Part shown: piece after piece, positions 54,372 through 61,269 of the stretch
Layout: the number at the start of each line of letters is the position of its first letter
How positions within the stretch are numbered: the first letter of the stretch is position 1
Assembly: GCA_947494145.1 (NCBI GenBank)
Contig: CANLTZ010000005.1
Coordinates: 124,001 to 188,000 of the forward strand
Length of the DNA: 64,000 nt
Source of the DNA: an uncultured Jannaschia sp.
Lineage (GTDB): Bacteria > Pseudomonadota > Alphaproteobacteria > Rhodobacterales > Rhodobacteraceae
Direction of reading: 5' to 3'
The notes under the pieces: model-generated
Database searches by the model: none
What the model saw: the letters and a program-made list of their open reading frames with translations, nothing else
Told to the model about the DNA's origin: nothing
Made by a program: the position numbers and the translations under genes

Positions 54372-54651
54372 TGCCGATTTCCTCGCTGGCCGGTTTCGAT
54401 GCCAGCGCAATAAGATCGGGGACCATTGCCCGTCAGGGTAATTCCCGCGCGGCCTATGGAGACCATAGGGGTGCCGATGCACCGCTTCCGTGCAGATGCC
54501 GGGATGATCGCCATGAGCGCGCCGCACAGCGCGCCAGCCAGTATTGCGACGGGATCACCATGCCCGAGGCACGCCCCGGCGCTTCTGGCTCAACACAACG
54601 CCGCCGCGCGCGCGCTTCGCTCTCGATGTTCGGGGTTAGTTGCAGGCGCAT

Positions 54652-55266
54652 TCAGTTTCGCCCCAGCGCGCGGCGCAGGTCGCTCAGCGTCGGTTTGAAC
54701 GGATGCCCTGACATGCTCAGGTTCAGGGGTAAGGGTGGGCCGTTCCTGATTAGCGTTTCCTCAAGGGACCACGGTTCGTCATGCTGCACGACCGAGATCG
54801 CCGCGTGCTCGGCGATCCAATCTGACAGCTTGTTTTCGTGGTAGCGGTCCATGCGAACACGGTTCCTCTTGTCGCGCCAGAACGCAAGATCAAGCTCTCG
54901 CTCAAGAAGGGCCGCAAGCGACAAACGCAGGGTCGAGGAGCGCACGGTCCCGCGTAGGTGGTTGCGCCAAAGTCGGCTTTTCACAGGTGTTGGCCCACCT
55001 CGGCGCACTGGCCGATCCTTTGGCGGTGCGATGCCAATGTAGAGCAGGTGTTTCCCGTCACGCTCTATGCAACCGTCCCTTGGCACCAAAGGCAGGCGGT
55101 GGTCTAACCACCAGCCGTAGACGCCGTGCGTGACCGCGTGCCGATCGATGAAATCCAAGACATGATCGGGCAGCAGCAGGGCCTCGGGCGACTGGATGGC
55201 CCTCGCCTCGCTAGATAGACTATGAGTCAACCACGAGGGCGCACGTCCCCCTGCCTCTTCCTGCAT
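54652..55266 (-). CDS. GIY-YIG nuclease-fold protein
   Basis: A 204-residue protein with GIY-YIG elements: GVY (48-50), LLYIGIA (74-80), Arg98 and His103 in KSRLWRNHLRG, Glu169/Glu170 in SLEETLI and Asn182 in PLPLN. The GIY-to-YIG spacing is longer than in homing enzymes. STLRLSLAALL and the HPF near the C terminus are typical of a bacterial subgroup. The N terminus is uncertain: the ATG at 55266 places a C-box-like palindrome inside codons 13-18, and a TTG at 55230 would start within that palindrome. It is divergent from the C-protein-like gene. A restriction-like role is inferred from that context; no DNA methyltransferase is nearby. Confidence 0.68.
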   Translation of the reverse strand: MQEEAGGRAPSWLTHSLSSEARAIQSPEALLLPDHVLDFIDRHAVTHGVYGWWLDHRLPLVPRDGCIERDGKHLLYIGIAPPKDRPVRRGGPTPVKSRLWRNHLRGTVRSSTLRLSLAALLERELDLAFWRDKRNRVRMDRYHENKLSDWIAEHAAISVVQHDEPWSLEETLIRNGPPLPLNLSMSGHPFKPTLSDLRRALGRN

Positions 55267-55331
55267 TCCTGAATGTCGCCAGTGACTTCGGGCCTTCCGT
55301 CAGCCTAAGTCGAATATGACTCATAGTCTAT
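55215..55331. promoter_or_regulatory. Pair of C-box-type operators (GACT-N3-AGTC) in inverted arrangement
   Basis: Two identical 15-bp sequences in opposite orientation, ATAGACTATGAGTCA at 55215-55229 and TGACTCATAGTCTAT at 55317-55331. Each contains a perfect GACT-N3-AGTC dyad, the established recognition motif of restriction-modification controller (C) proteins. Centres are 102 bp apart. They flank the divergent promoters of the GIY-YIG and XRE genes. Confidence 0.75.
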
Positions 55332-55357
55332 GGTCGAGAGCGTGACCGCCATGCGCC

Positions 55358-55576
55358 ATGCCGCGCATGTCAATTCAATCGCGCGTTTCGAGAAATATCC
55401 AGAGGATCAGGAGGGAGAAGGACCTTTCGCAAGAAGAGGTCGCCCATCGCGCGGACATTCACCAGACCTACCTAAGCGGCGTCGAAACCGGGAAGCGCAA
55501 CCCGTCGATCTTGGTAGTCGAGCGCATCGCCAAGGCCCTCGGCGTGGACGTCTCGGAAATCTTCAAGCCGAACTAG
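55358..55576 (+). CDS. XRE-family regulator resembling restriction-modification controller (C) proteins
   Basis: A 72-residue single-domain helix-turn-helix protein: RNIQRIRREKDLSQEEVAHRADIHQTYLSGVETGKRNPSILVVERIAKALGV. Its size and the TYLSG-E-GKRNPS recognition region resemble C proteins of type II restriction-modification systems, and GACT-N3-AGTC sites lie 27 bp upstream. An alternative ATG is at 55367. Expected role: auto-regulation and timing of the divergent GIY-YIG gene. It is followed by a small gene at 55642. Confidence 0.82.
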   Translation: MPRMSIQSRVSRNIQRIRREKDLSQEEVAHRADIHQTYLSGVETGKRNPSILVVERIAKALGVDVSEIFKPN

Positions 55577-55641
55577 GGTTATCCCTGACACGCTCCGATC
55601 TTGCGTCTTATCGATCTTCATCAGCAACTTAGGAGATCGAA

Positions 55642-55854
55642 ATGACCGACATCGTGACGCTCAAGGCCATCTGCGAAGAACTCAAGATCGACCCGCGCGA
55701 GGCCCGTGAACGCCTACGCGCCGCCGCCAGCGACGCCAAGGCGAACCCTGAACTGGTTAAGGCAAGAAAGCCCCGGACCCCGTGGCAATGGGTGAAGGGG
55801 TCAGCCGCCGAGAAGGAGGCTCGGCGCGCCTTGCAGCCGAAAAAGCCTTCGTAG
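55642..55854 (+). CDS. Small conserved hypothetical protein
   Basis: A 70-residue basic protein starting MTDIVTLKAICEELKIDPRE, with an AREKLR-like helix (AREARERLRAAASDAKANPELVKA in part) and a PRTPWQWVKGSAAEKEARRAL tail. Similar small proteins are common in alphaproteobacterial mobile elements. The leading part could form an HTH-like fold. The ATG follows TAGGAGA, a strong ribosome site. Function unknown. A terminator lies 29 bp downstream. Confidence 0.68.
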   Translation: MTDIVTLKAICEELKIDPREARERLRAAASDAKANPELVKARKPRTPWQWVKGSAAEKEARRALQPKKPS

Positions 55855-55883
55855 GGCTACCCAACACATCAGCGAACAACGAG

Positions 55884-55910
55884 AGGGGCGCACATCGCGC
55901 CCCTTTCCTT
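55884..55910 (+). terminator. Rho-independent terminator
   Basis: Perfect 8-bp stem AGGGGCGC / GCGCCCCT with loop ACATC, followed by TTCCTT. It ends the C-protein-like transcript before the toxin-antitoxin-like pair. Confidence 0.7.
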
Positions 55911-56122
55911 GGTCAACACTGGCGTCGGAACCGCTCACCGCATCGTTCCCGAACAGATCGGTGTGGCAGATGTCGTCAGCCAATCCTAGCCTCACGACAG
56001 TTCGCTCGTGACTTTTGCGGCTAAGCCCGCTACACCCGCTGCATGTATGACTGCTGGGAAGATGTTGTAAGCGACGTGCCTTCCAAGGCTCCATTTTGTG
56101 CAACTTTTGGGATGCTGGATCC

Positions 56123-56446
56123 TTGGAACCGACTTTTTCGAGCAAGCTCATGAGGGACTTGGCAACAGAACCCAAGAAAGCCTACCGTCACCTCGGAAGT
56201 GAAAACGGTCAGGCGTTCATTGGTTTGGTGGCGGATTTCAGGGCGGCGTTCTTTGCCGGTGACGTGCCTATGGGACCGCTTTCGGCGACGAAAGTCGAAG
56301 GCACCTTTGAGCTGGACTGGTTCGTATCCACTGGCTGCACACTGAAGACGTTGATAGCTGCATCCGGCGTTGGAGACGAAGCGTGGAAGGATGCTCATCG
56401 AATCCACCTAAACGCTATCGTAATTGAAGGGGAGGTGTTTGCTTGA
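56123..56446 (+). CDS. HigB/RelE-superfamily toxin-like protein
   Basis: A protein of about 107 residues. The pattern FSSKLMRDLATEPKKAYRHLGSENGQAFIGLVADFRAAFFAGD, then FELDWFVSTGCTLKTLIAA and a closing AHRIHLNAIVIEGEVFA follows the secondary structure of RelE/HigB-like toxins. Key catalytic residues could not be assigned. The start is uncertain: TTG 56123 keeps the usual first strand, ATG 56150 is shorter, TTG 56096 longer. Its stop overlaps the next start (TGATG), the usual arrangement of reverse-order HigBA pairs. Toxin activity is an inference. Confidence 0.6.
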   Translation: MEPTFSSKLMRDLATEPKKAYRHLGSENGQAFIGLVADFRAAFFAGDVPMGPLSATKVEGTFELDWFVSTGCTLKTLIAASGVGDEAWKDAHRIHLNAIVIEGEVFA

Positions 56447-57570
56447 TGTTTGAACCAAACTGGGCTTCCCCACCGGGCGACACAATCGCACGGCTGGCTG
56501 CGGCTGGAAAAACATCAGTTCACGATTTGGCCGAACGCATCGGGTTCGAAGAAGACTTGTTTTCTGGAATAATGGAAGGGCGCGTTGTGATTTCCGATGA
56601 AATCGCAGACGCCCTATCTTCGGAGCTTGGTGCATCGCGCCAGTTCTGGATCGAACGCTATAACCAGTTTCTGGGCGATAGAGCGCGGCTTGCAGGTTCT
56701 GCGTCAACCGAAGAGCTGTCTAGGTGGGGGCAGTCGTTTCCAGTTCGAGCCCTCCGAGAACTCGGTTGGCTGCCGAAAGGCTCTCGCGGTGAGCGTCTAT
56801 CCGAGGACATCCTGAGCTTTTTTGGATGCGATAGCATCAGCGGTTGGAACGAGCGGTACTCCGCTGGGATTGGCCAAGTTGCATTTCGAACATCTTTTGC
56901 CTTTGAGACCGACGAGATGGCGACTTTGGCTTGGCTGCGTATCGGAGAGATGCAAGCTGAAAACCTGACCTTGGCGAAGTTTTCAGCGAGCAATTTCAAG
57001 AAACGTCTGACTGAGTTGAAGAAGCTATGTGCGCTCAAGCGCCCCGAGTTATTCTTTTCAAAACTGCAGCAAGCTTGCGCTGAGGAAGGTGTTGGTCTGG
57101 TAAGCTCGAAGGCCCCGAAAGGTTGTCGAGCAAGCGGTGCCACTTGGACATCCCAAAACGGCAACCCGATTATCTTGCTAAGCTTTCGCTATTTGAGTGA
57201 AGACCATTTCTGGTTCACTTTTTTCCACGAGGCCGCACACGTGGTTCTGCATGGCACTGACCACATTTCGGTGGATGGCGCTGATCCGTCACCGCTAGGC
57301 GCGTCTGTATTCGAAGATGAAGCTGACATTTTCGCTCAAGATACGCTTGTTCCGGCTGACTTGCGAGATGAGATGTTAAACGCAATGCCGACCCGTCCTC
57401 ATGCAAGGAGAATCGCTCGTAAAGCCGGGGTAACACCGGGCATTATTGTCGGACAGCTTCAAAAAGCTGGGGCACTCCAGCCGCACCAATTTAATGATCT
57501 AAAGCGCCGTTACAAATGGGAAGGGAGCACTAAACTGCCGGTCCTTTCTCAACCTCGGAAATATTCGTAA
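56446..57570 (+). CDS. XRE HTH protein fused to ImmA/IrrE-type metallopeptidase
   Basis: A 374-residue protein. The N-terminal 70 residues are an XRE/HigA-like HTH (ETIARLAAAG-type GDTIARLAAAGKTSVHDLAERIGFEEDLFSGIMEG); the C-terminal part is a DUF955/ImmA-IrrE zinc peptidase with FTFFHEAAHVVLHG (HExxH, about residue 265) and DEADIFAQDTLVP downstream. Such fusions act as antitoxins or as anti-repressors that cleave regulators. It is translationally coupled to the HigB-like gene. It ends 22 bp inside the convergent pyrophosphorylase-like gene. The ATG at 56446 follows GGGGAGG. Confidence 0.82.
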   Translation: MFEPNWASPPGDTIARLAAAGKTSVHDLAERIGFEEDLFSGIMEGRVVISDEIADALSSELGASRQFWIERYNQFLGDRARLAGSASTEELSRWGQSFPVRALRELGWLPKGSRGERLSEDILSFFGCDSISGWNERYSAGIGQVAFRTSFAFETDEMATLAWLRIGEMQAENLTLAKFSASNFKKRLTELKKLCALKRPELFFSKLQQACAEEGVGLVSSKAPKGCRASGATWTSQNGNPIILLSFRYLSEDHFWFTFFHEAAHVVLHGTDHISVDGADPSPLGASVFEDEADIFAQDTLVPADLRDEMLNAMPTRPHARRIARKAGVTPGIIVGQLQKAGALQPHQFNDLKRRYKWEGSTKLPVLSQPRKYS

Positions 57571-58484
57571 ACATCAGGGCTTTTTTGCCAATTGCAGAGG
57601 CTGTCTTCGATCACCTGTTTTCCCACGCCAAGAATCCCGTCCAAGGCATCAACGCGAGGCTCCAAGGCTCTACCGGTAATGTGATGGTCGCGATCACCGA
57701 AAAACAGTAGCCGCGCCCCTACAAGCGGTCCTGTTGCCTTATCCAAGTAGACGCTGCCTGGTGTAATCGGAGCAAGCTGAAGTTTGCCGAGCATCGTAAG
57801 GAAATCGAACCTTCCGAGGCGTCCTCCACCGAAGCCAAACACCCCCTTCATGGACTTGTAGAGAGCATCGAAAGCCGCTTGGGGTTCCTGACCAACACTT
57901 GCATGTGTCGCGATCATTCGATCACGAAATCCGCCGAACTCAGTCTGCCACTCATAGTACGTGCGAAACGTCTTCGCTATGGCTTGAGGTTTCTTGCTCT
58001 GAAATTTGCGATGGTTAGAAAAACTACCCGAAATGCTGGCGTCCGCCAACCGGCCAGAGTTTGCGGCCAACATGTTCTCGAACCCTGCAGGGTCTGCAGC
58101 ATACTGTGCGAACGTCCAAACTGGTCCCACGCCAAACGAACCATAGACATTTGCAGCCAGCTTCCATTCGTCTACCGCATGTTTTCCGAAATGGGTGAGG
58201 ACGAAAGTTAACCAGACCGCTTCGTCGAGTTGTCCGCTTCTCTGAAAGTGAAGCGCCCCTCGTACAGGGTCGAAAATACCAGAATGCGGATCACACCTCG
58301 CCGCATTCACGCTACGCATCAACAAAGTATCAGTATATGAAATTCGACGTAGGCTGGACACGATCTGTTGCGCCCAGCACTGTCTCCGTTGAGCAGTCGC
58401 GATTCCGGGAAGGGGGCCAAGCTGTTCAATTTTTTCAATGAACTCATTTAATCTGTCTTTGTGGATGCCGTTCATGCCTTGCAC
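57549..58484 (-). CDS. Alpha-glutamyl/putrescinyl thymine pyrophosphorylase-like protein (aGPT-PPlase, probably clade 3)
   Basis: A 311-residue protein with signature segments of this family: LGPLPGIATAQRRQCWAQQIVSSLRRISYTD (about 22-52), FDPVRGALHFQRSGQLDEAVWLTFVLTHFGKH, NHRKFQSKKP, GRFDFLTMLGKLQLAPITPGSVYL, and the C-terminal LGVGKQVIEDSLCNWQKSP. In phages, aGPT-PPlases are predicted (Iyer et al. 2013) to attach amino acids or polyamines to activated hydroxymethyl-pyrimidines in DNA; bacterial members are uncharacterised. The start is GTG 58484, 1 nt after the upstream thymidylate-synthase-like gene, or ATG 58475. Family assignment is from recalled motifs, and activity is unproven. Confidence 0.8.
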   Translation of the reverse strand: MQGMNGIHKDRLNEFIEKIEQLGPLPGIATAQRRQCWAQQIVSSLRRISYTDTLLMRSVNAARCDPHSGIFDPVRGALHFQRSGQLDEAVWLTFVLTHFGKHAVDEWKLAANVYGSFGVGPVWTFAQYAADPAGFENMLAANSGRLADASISGSFSNHRKFQSKKPQAIAKTFRTYYEWQTEFGGFRDRMIATHASVGQEPQAAFDALYKSMKGVFGFGGGRLGRFDFLTMLGKLQLAPITPGSVYLDKATGPLVGARLLFFGDRDHHITGRALEPRVDALDGILGVGKQVIEDSLCNWQKSPDVYEYFRG

Positions 58485-58485
58485 C

Positions 58486-59562
58486 TTAACCTGCGTTCTC
58501 GAATAGGTCTCGAACGGGCGATTGCTTTCTCTGCAGCTTGTCGCGAATATATATTTCGTAGATCGGCGAAATTTCCTTCATTGTCTTAACAATTCGGCGC
58601 AACTCGGGCCTTTCAGTTGTAAGGTCATCGCCGCGTTTCCTCATGTCTTCAAACATCTTGTGAATTCTAAAAAGTTCAATGAAGTCCTTCCAGTACCGAG
58701 CGAGGTCTGTCGGCGCGGTATATTCGATGTTTCCGCCCCTAATTTCCCGCTCGGCGATCTTCACCTGTTCGATGTCCGGCCAAGGGTTTCCTGAGGGCAT
58801 CTCAGGCATTGGACGAGATTCATGAAAGCCTTCTCGATAATAGGCCTCAGCACCAGACGTTGAAGTGTTCGCAGGACGATCTTCCGTTGCTGCGCTGTCA
58901 TGGTATAAATGTAAACTTGCCACTGAGTGCGTGTACCTTCCCAGCCCGTAGCCAAGTTCACGAGACGCTATCTCTTGCAGCATGGTAAATGTAAAAATGT
59001 CATGGGGAAGCCCGAAGAATGCATCATTGGAACGCATATGCGTGTGCATCAACAACTGCCCGTTCCTGACCGCGAACTGAATGGTGCAGGTGCATGGCTT
59101 GTCTCCGTTCTTCGGCTTTGCATCGGTATTGGCGTAAATCTGAATAAGAGCGTTACGGGAGCCTTCTCGTTCACGCAGAGTGCGGATCACCCGATCCCAT
59201 TCACTGGTTTGATCGCTCTTCTTAGACGCCATATCGCCGAATATACGTGGTCCGTAGGCCCCATTCGCCGTAATTTCGTTTTTGATCAGCTTCGGGTAGT
59301 TGGGGATGTAGTGTTTGATGAACTCGACGCTATCACTGCCCGCCAAGTACCAAAACAACTCGCCAAGCGGACTGAAGGCTTTGGCTTTCGAGAATGACCT
59401 GCTCAGTCGCGCGCGCGGGTTCTTAAGCTCTAAGAGCGCGCCGAAGACCTCAGTGCTTCTACCTTTGCTGGAGTCGACTTCGAAATTCCCGCGCCCTGTG
59501 AGCAGCTGCTTGAAAACGGCTCTCAATAGGTCGTCTAGGCTATCCTCGCTCGCGTGAAACAC
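58486..59562 (-). CDS. Thymidylate synthase-family protein, predicted dCMP (hydroxy)methylase
   Basis: A 358-residue thymidylate synthase homologue. Conserved: GRSTEVFG (phosphate Arg), SPLGELFWYLAGSDSVEFI, GAYGPRIFG, catalytic Cys157 in KPCTCTIQF (canonical PPCHxxxQF), phosphate-binding RS at 177-178 with Asp180, and HLY at 218-220. The residue equivalent to E. coli ThyA Asn177, which selects uracil, is Asp188 (GLPHDI instead of GxPFNI). Asp there is found in T4 dCMP hydroxymethylase and converts L. casei TS to dCMP use. The substrate is therefore predicted to be dCMP. GTG start. Middle gene of an operon with a Shedu-like and an aGPT-PPlase-like gene. Confidence 0.85.
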   Translation of the reverse strand: MFHASEDSLDDLLRAVFKQLLTGRGNFEVDSSKGRSTEVFGALLELKNPRARLSRSFSKAKAFSPLGELFWYLAGSDSVEFIKHYIPNYPKLIKNEITANGAYGPRIFGDMASKKSDQTSEWDRVIRTLREREGSRNALIQIYANTDAKPKNGDKPCTCTIQFAVRNGQLLMHTHMRSNDAFFGLPHDIFTFTMLQEIASRELGYGLGRYTHSVASLHLYHDSAATEDRPANTSTSGAEAYYREGFHESRPMPEMPSGNPWPDIEQVKIAEREIRGGNIEYTAPTDLARYWKDFIELFRIHKMFEDMRKRGDDLTTERPELRRIVKTMKEISPIYEIYIRDKLQRKQSPVRDLFENAG

Positions 59563-59657
59563 TATCGCTCAACCTCATCTGTCGGTTGAATGTCTGCCTT
59601 CCACGATACGCTTTCAAGAGTAAGCCTAGGATTAATTCGCTCTGCCACATCAGATGG

Positions 59658-60743
59658 CTAGGTCATGCGCTGCACGCTTACTACCACGCCGTGCTCGGAG
59701 ACGTTTTTGGATATTCTCTCGGCTCGCTCAAGCAACCAGTCGAAGCCCACAACCTTCACCCGATGGCGGGCACCATTAAGTGCCGCCAAGGTCGCCTTTT
59801 GCTCGGGTGTCAAAGTGCTTTCCAAGCCGACGACAACCAAGCAGTCTGGATCAGAGAAGCCAGAAAAGAAGTCTTTCACAGTTCCGATATGACTAAGCAT
59901 GTAATTCCGGTAATCTGTCACTTGATGTTCGGCGTGGGTGACCTCTGCAGAAGGGTGTCCTGCCCAAGTAATAAGCGTCTTTGCGGGGCATTCGATTTCG
60001 ACAACCAGATAACTTCCGTCCGAACGCTTTACAACGAAGTCAGGTTTTCGAGAGCCGAACAAGTTCGGTTCCGGCCAAACCTCAATTGCCATTGGATCCA
60101 AGAGTTGAGGGTTAGTCTCTAAGAAACGCTGAAAAGCAGGTTCATCATTTGGGTTAGTTGTGATTAGGTCGCCGAAGTCTTTCAATACGCGATCACCAAT
60201 GGCAAGCCATCGACTTGATGCTGATCGGATAAGCTCAATGGCAGCACTATCGTCCCTGAAGCTTTGTTTTTGAAGTACTCCACCGATCAAACTAGCAACG
60301 TCATCGATGGCTTCCACAGAAAGCACCAAGTCGACTAAGGCCCTTCGCGCTGCTTGTTGGACAGCAGACGGCACTTCACCTGCCACCGCTATCTGGTCCC
60401 AAATATCTGTTGAAGCGCCTAGTTCTACTCTCGTTGGTCCCTTTCCCGCCGCCGCTCCCGAAAGGATGTCAAAAACCAACGTACGATTGGCATAGCTTTC
60501 GTTTTCCGAGAAAACGCGTTTCAGTTCTTCCACGCCCGCCTCTCCCCACGCAAGTAACGCAGTTCCTGCAGGTTCTTTGAATTCCCATTTGTAAGTATGA
60601 CCACCATAGTCGTCGGCAAATAGCCGTCGGACGTGTTCAATCGCTGTTTTGCCCCCATCGTCCATACATATCGTCAGGAACTTATGGAGCACCTGAAGGT
60701 TCATTGGGGACGAATAAAACTCTTCGATAGCGTCTTCTAGCAA
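59658..60743 (-). CDS. Shedu-like DUF4263 nuclease-fold protein
   Basis: A 361-residue protein. Residues 1-190 are helical and unrecognised. The C-terminal DUF4263 domain reads EPAFQRFLETNPQLL (201-215), KPDFVV (Asp235), LVVEIECP (Glu249, Glu251) and HQVTDYRNYM (273-282), the layout of the PD-(D/E)xK Shedu antiphage nuclease SduA. The usual catalytic Lys is Glu251 here; an ExE site also occurs in BamHI, so activity is not excluded. The start is TTG 60743 behind AGGACG. It is the first gene of the three-gene leftward set, 95 bp upstream of the thymidylate-synthase-like gene. Confidence 0.8.
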   Translation of the reverse strand: MLEDAIEEFYSSPMNLQVLHKFLTICMDDGGKTAIEHVRRLFADDYGGHTYKWEFKEPAGTALLAWGEAGVEELKRVFSENESYANRTLVFDILSGAAAGKGPTRVELGASTDIWDQIAVAGEVPSAVQQAARRALVDLVLSVEAIDDVASLIGGVLQKQSFRDDSAAIELIRSASSRWLAIGDRVLKDFGDLITTNPNDEPAFQRFLETNPQLLDPMAIEVWPEPNLFGSRKPDFVVKRSDGSYLVVEIECPAKTLITWAGHPSAEVTHAEHQVTDYRNYMLSHIGTVKDFFSGFSDPDCLVVVGLESTLTPEQKATLAALNGARHRVKVVGFDWLLERAERISKNVSEHGVVVSVQRMT

Positions 60744-60923
60744 GCTGTCGTCCTATTCTTTCTGTCCATCGTAGCAGCACAGGCAGCTGCATCTAGCGAA
60801 AAGACCAACGTGCGACGACCTCGATTTCATCATGTAATGCTACCCAAATGATACCCACACCAAGTTGTGCAGTCTCGTGGCGCTAGACACCATGGGTTAG
60901 TCGCTTGTTTTATTTTGTTTTTG

Positions 60924-60969
60924 TGGTGCCCGGGGGCGGAATCGAACCACCGACACGAGGATTTTCAAT
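60924..60969. repeat. attR: 46-bp direct repeat within tRNA-Phe
   Basis: Right boundary of the island; perfect match to 46185-46230. Excision between the two repeats would remove about 14.7 kb and leave one intact tRNA-Phe gene. Confidence 0.95.
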
Positions 60970-60998
60970 CCACTGCTCTACCCCTGAGCTACCCGGGC
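60924..60998 (-). tRNA. tRNA-Phe (anticodon GAA), island integration site
   Basis: The reverse complement gives acceptor GCCCGGG/CCCGGGC, D-arm AGCTCAGGGGTAGAGC, anticodon loop TTGAAAA (GAA), T-arm GGTTCGATTCC and encoded CCA. The second pair of the anticodon stem is a T-T mismatch. The 3' 46 bp are island-derived and duplicated at 46185-46230, so integration restored an intact gene. The gap from 60999 to 61269 has no recognised gene. Confidence 0.94.
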
Positions 60999-61269
60999 AC
61001 GGATTTTCGAAGGGATGGCCTTCGATGGGTCGCGTTCGTCTAGGCCACGCCCGGTGCGGTGTCCAGACCCGATTTCCCACCGGATCACGCAGCCCGATGG
61101 CGTGTTCATGACAGGCTTGGAACAGACCCGTCCGATGATTGCCGACCCATACAGCATTCTCGGCCAGTTCCTGCCGTTTCCTTAGCGTCACGGGCGCCGC
61201 CCTCGCCACGTCCCGGAATTCGAGGCGACCGTCTGATCTGGCCTGATGCTCACCAGCGGGAGGATGACC

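Larger units (their letters stand above)
46231..60969. mobile_element. Integrative genomic island in tRNA-Phe(GAA), about 14.7 kb
   Basis: Bounded by perfect 46-bp direct repeats, with the intact tRNA-Phe at the right end. It carries a tyrosine integrase, an AlpA-type regulator and a primase-polymerase/AAA protein, plus defence-like cargo. Base composition at 46.4-48.4 and 55.9-60.8 kb is visibly more AT-rich than the flanking chromosome. No capsid, portal, terminase or conjugation genes are present, so it resembles a P4-like satellite or integrative defence island rather than a full prophage or ICE. Confidence 0.93.
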
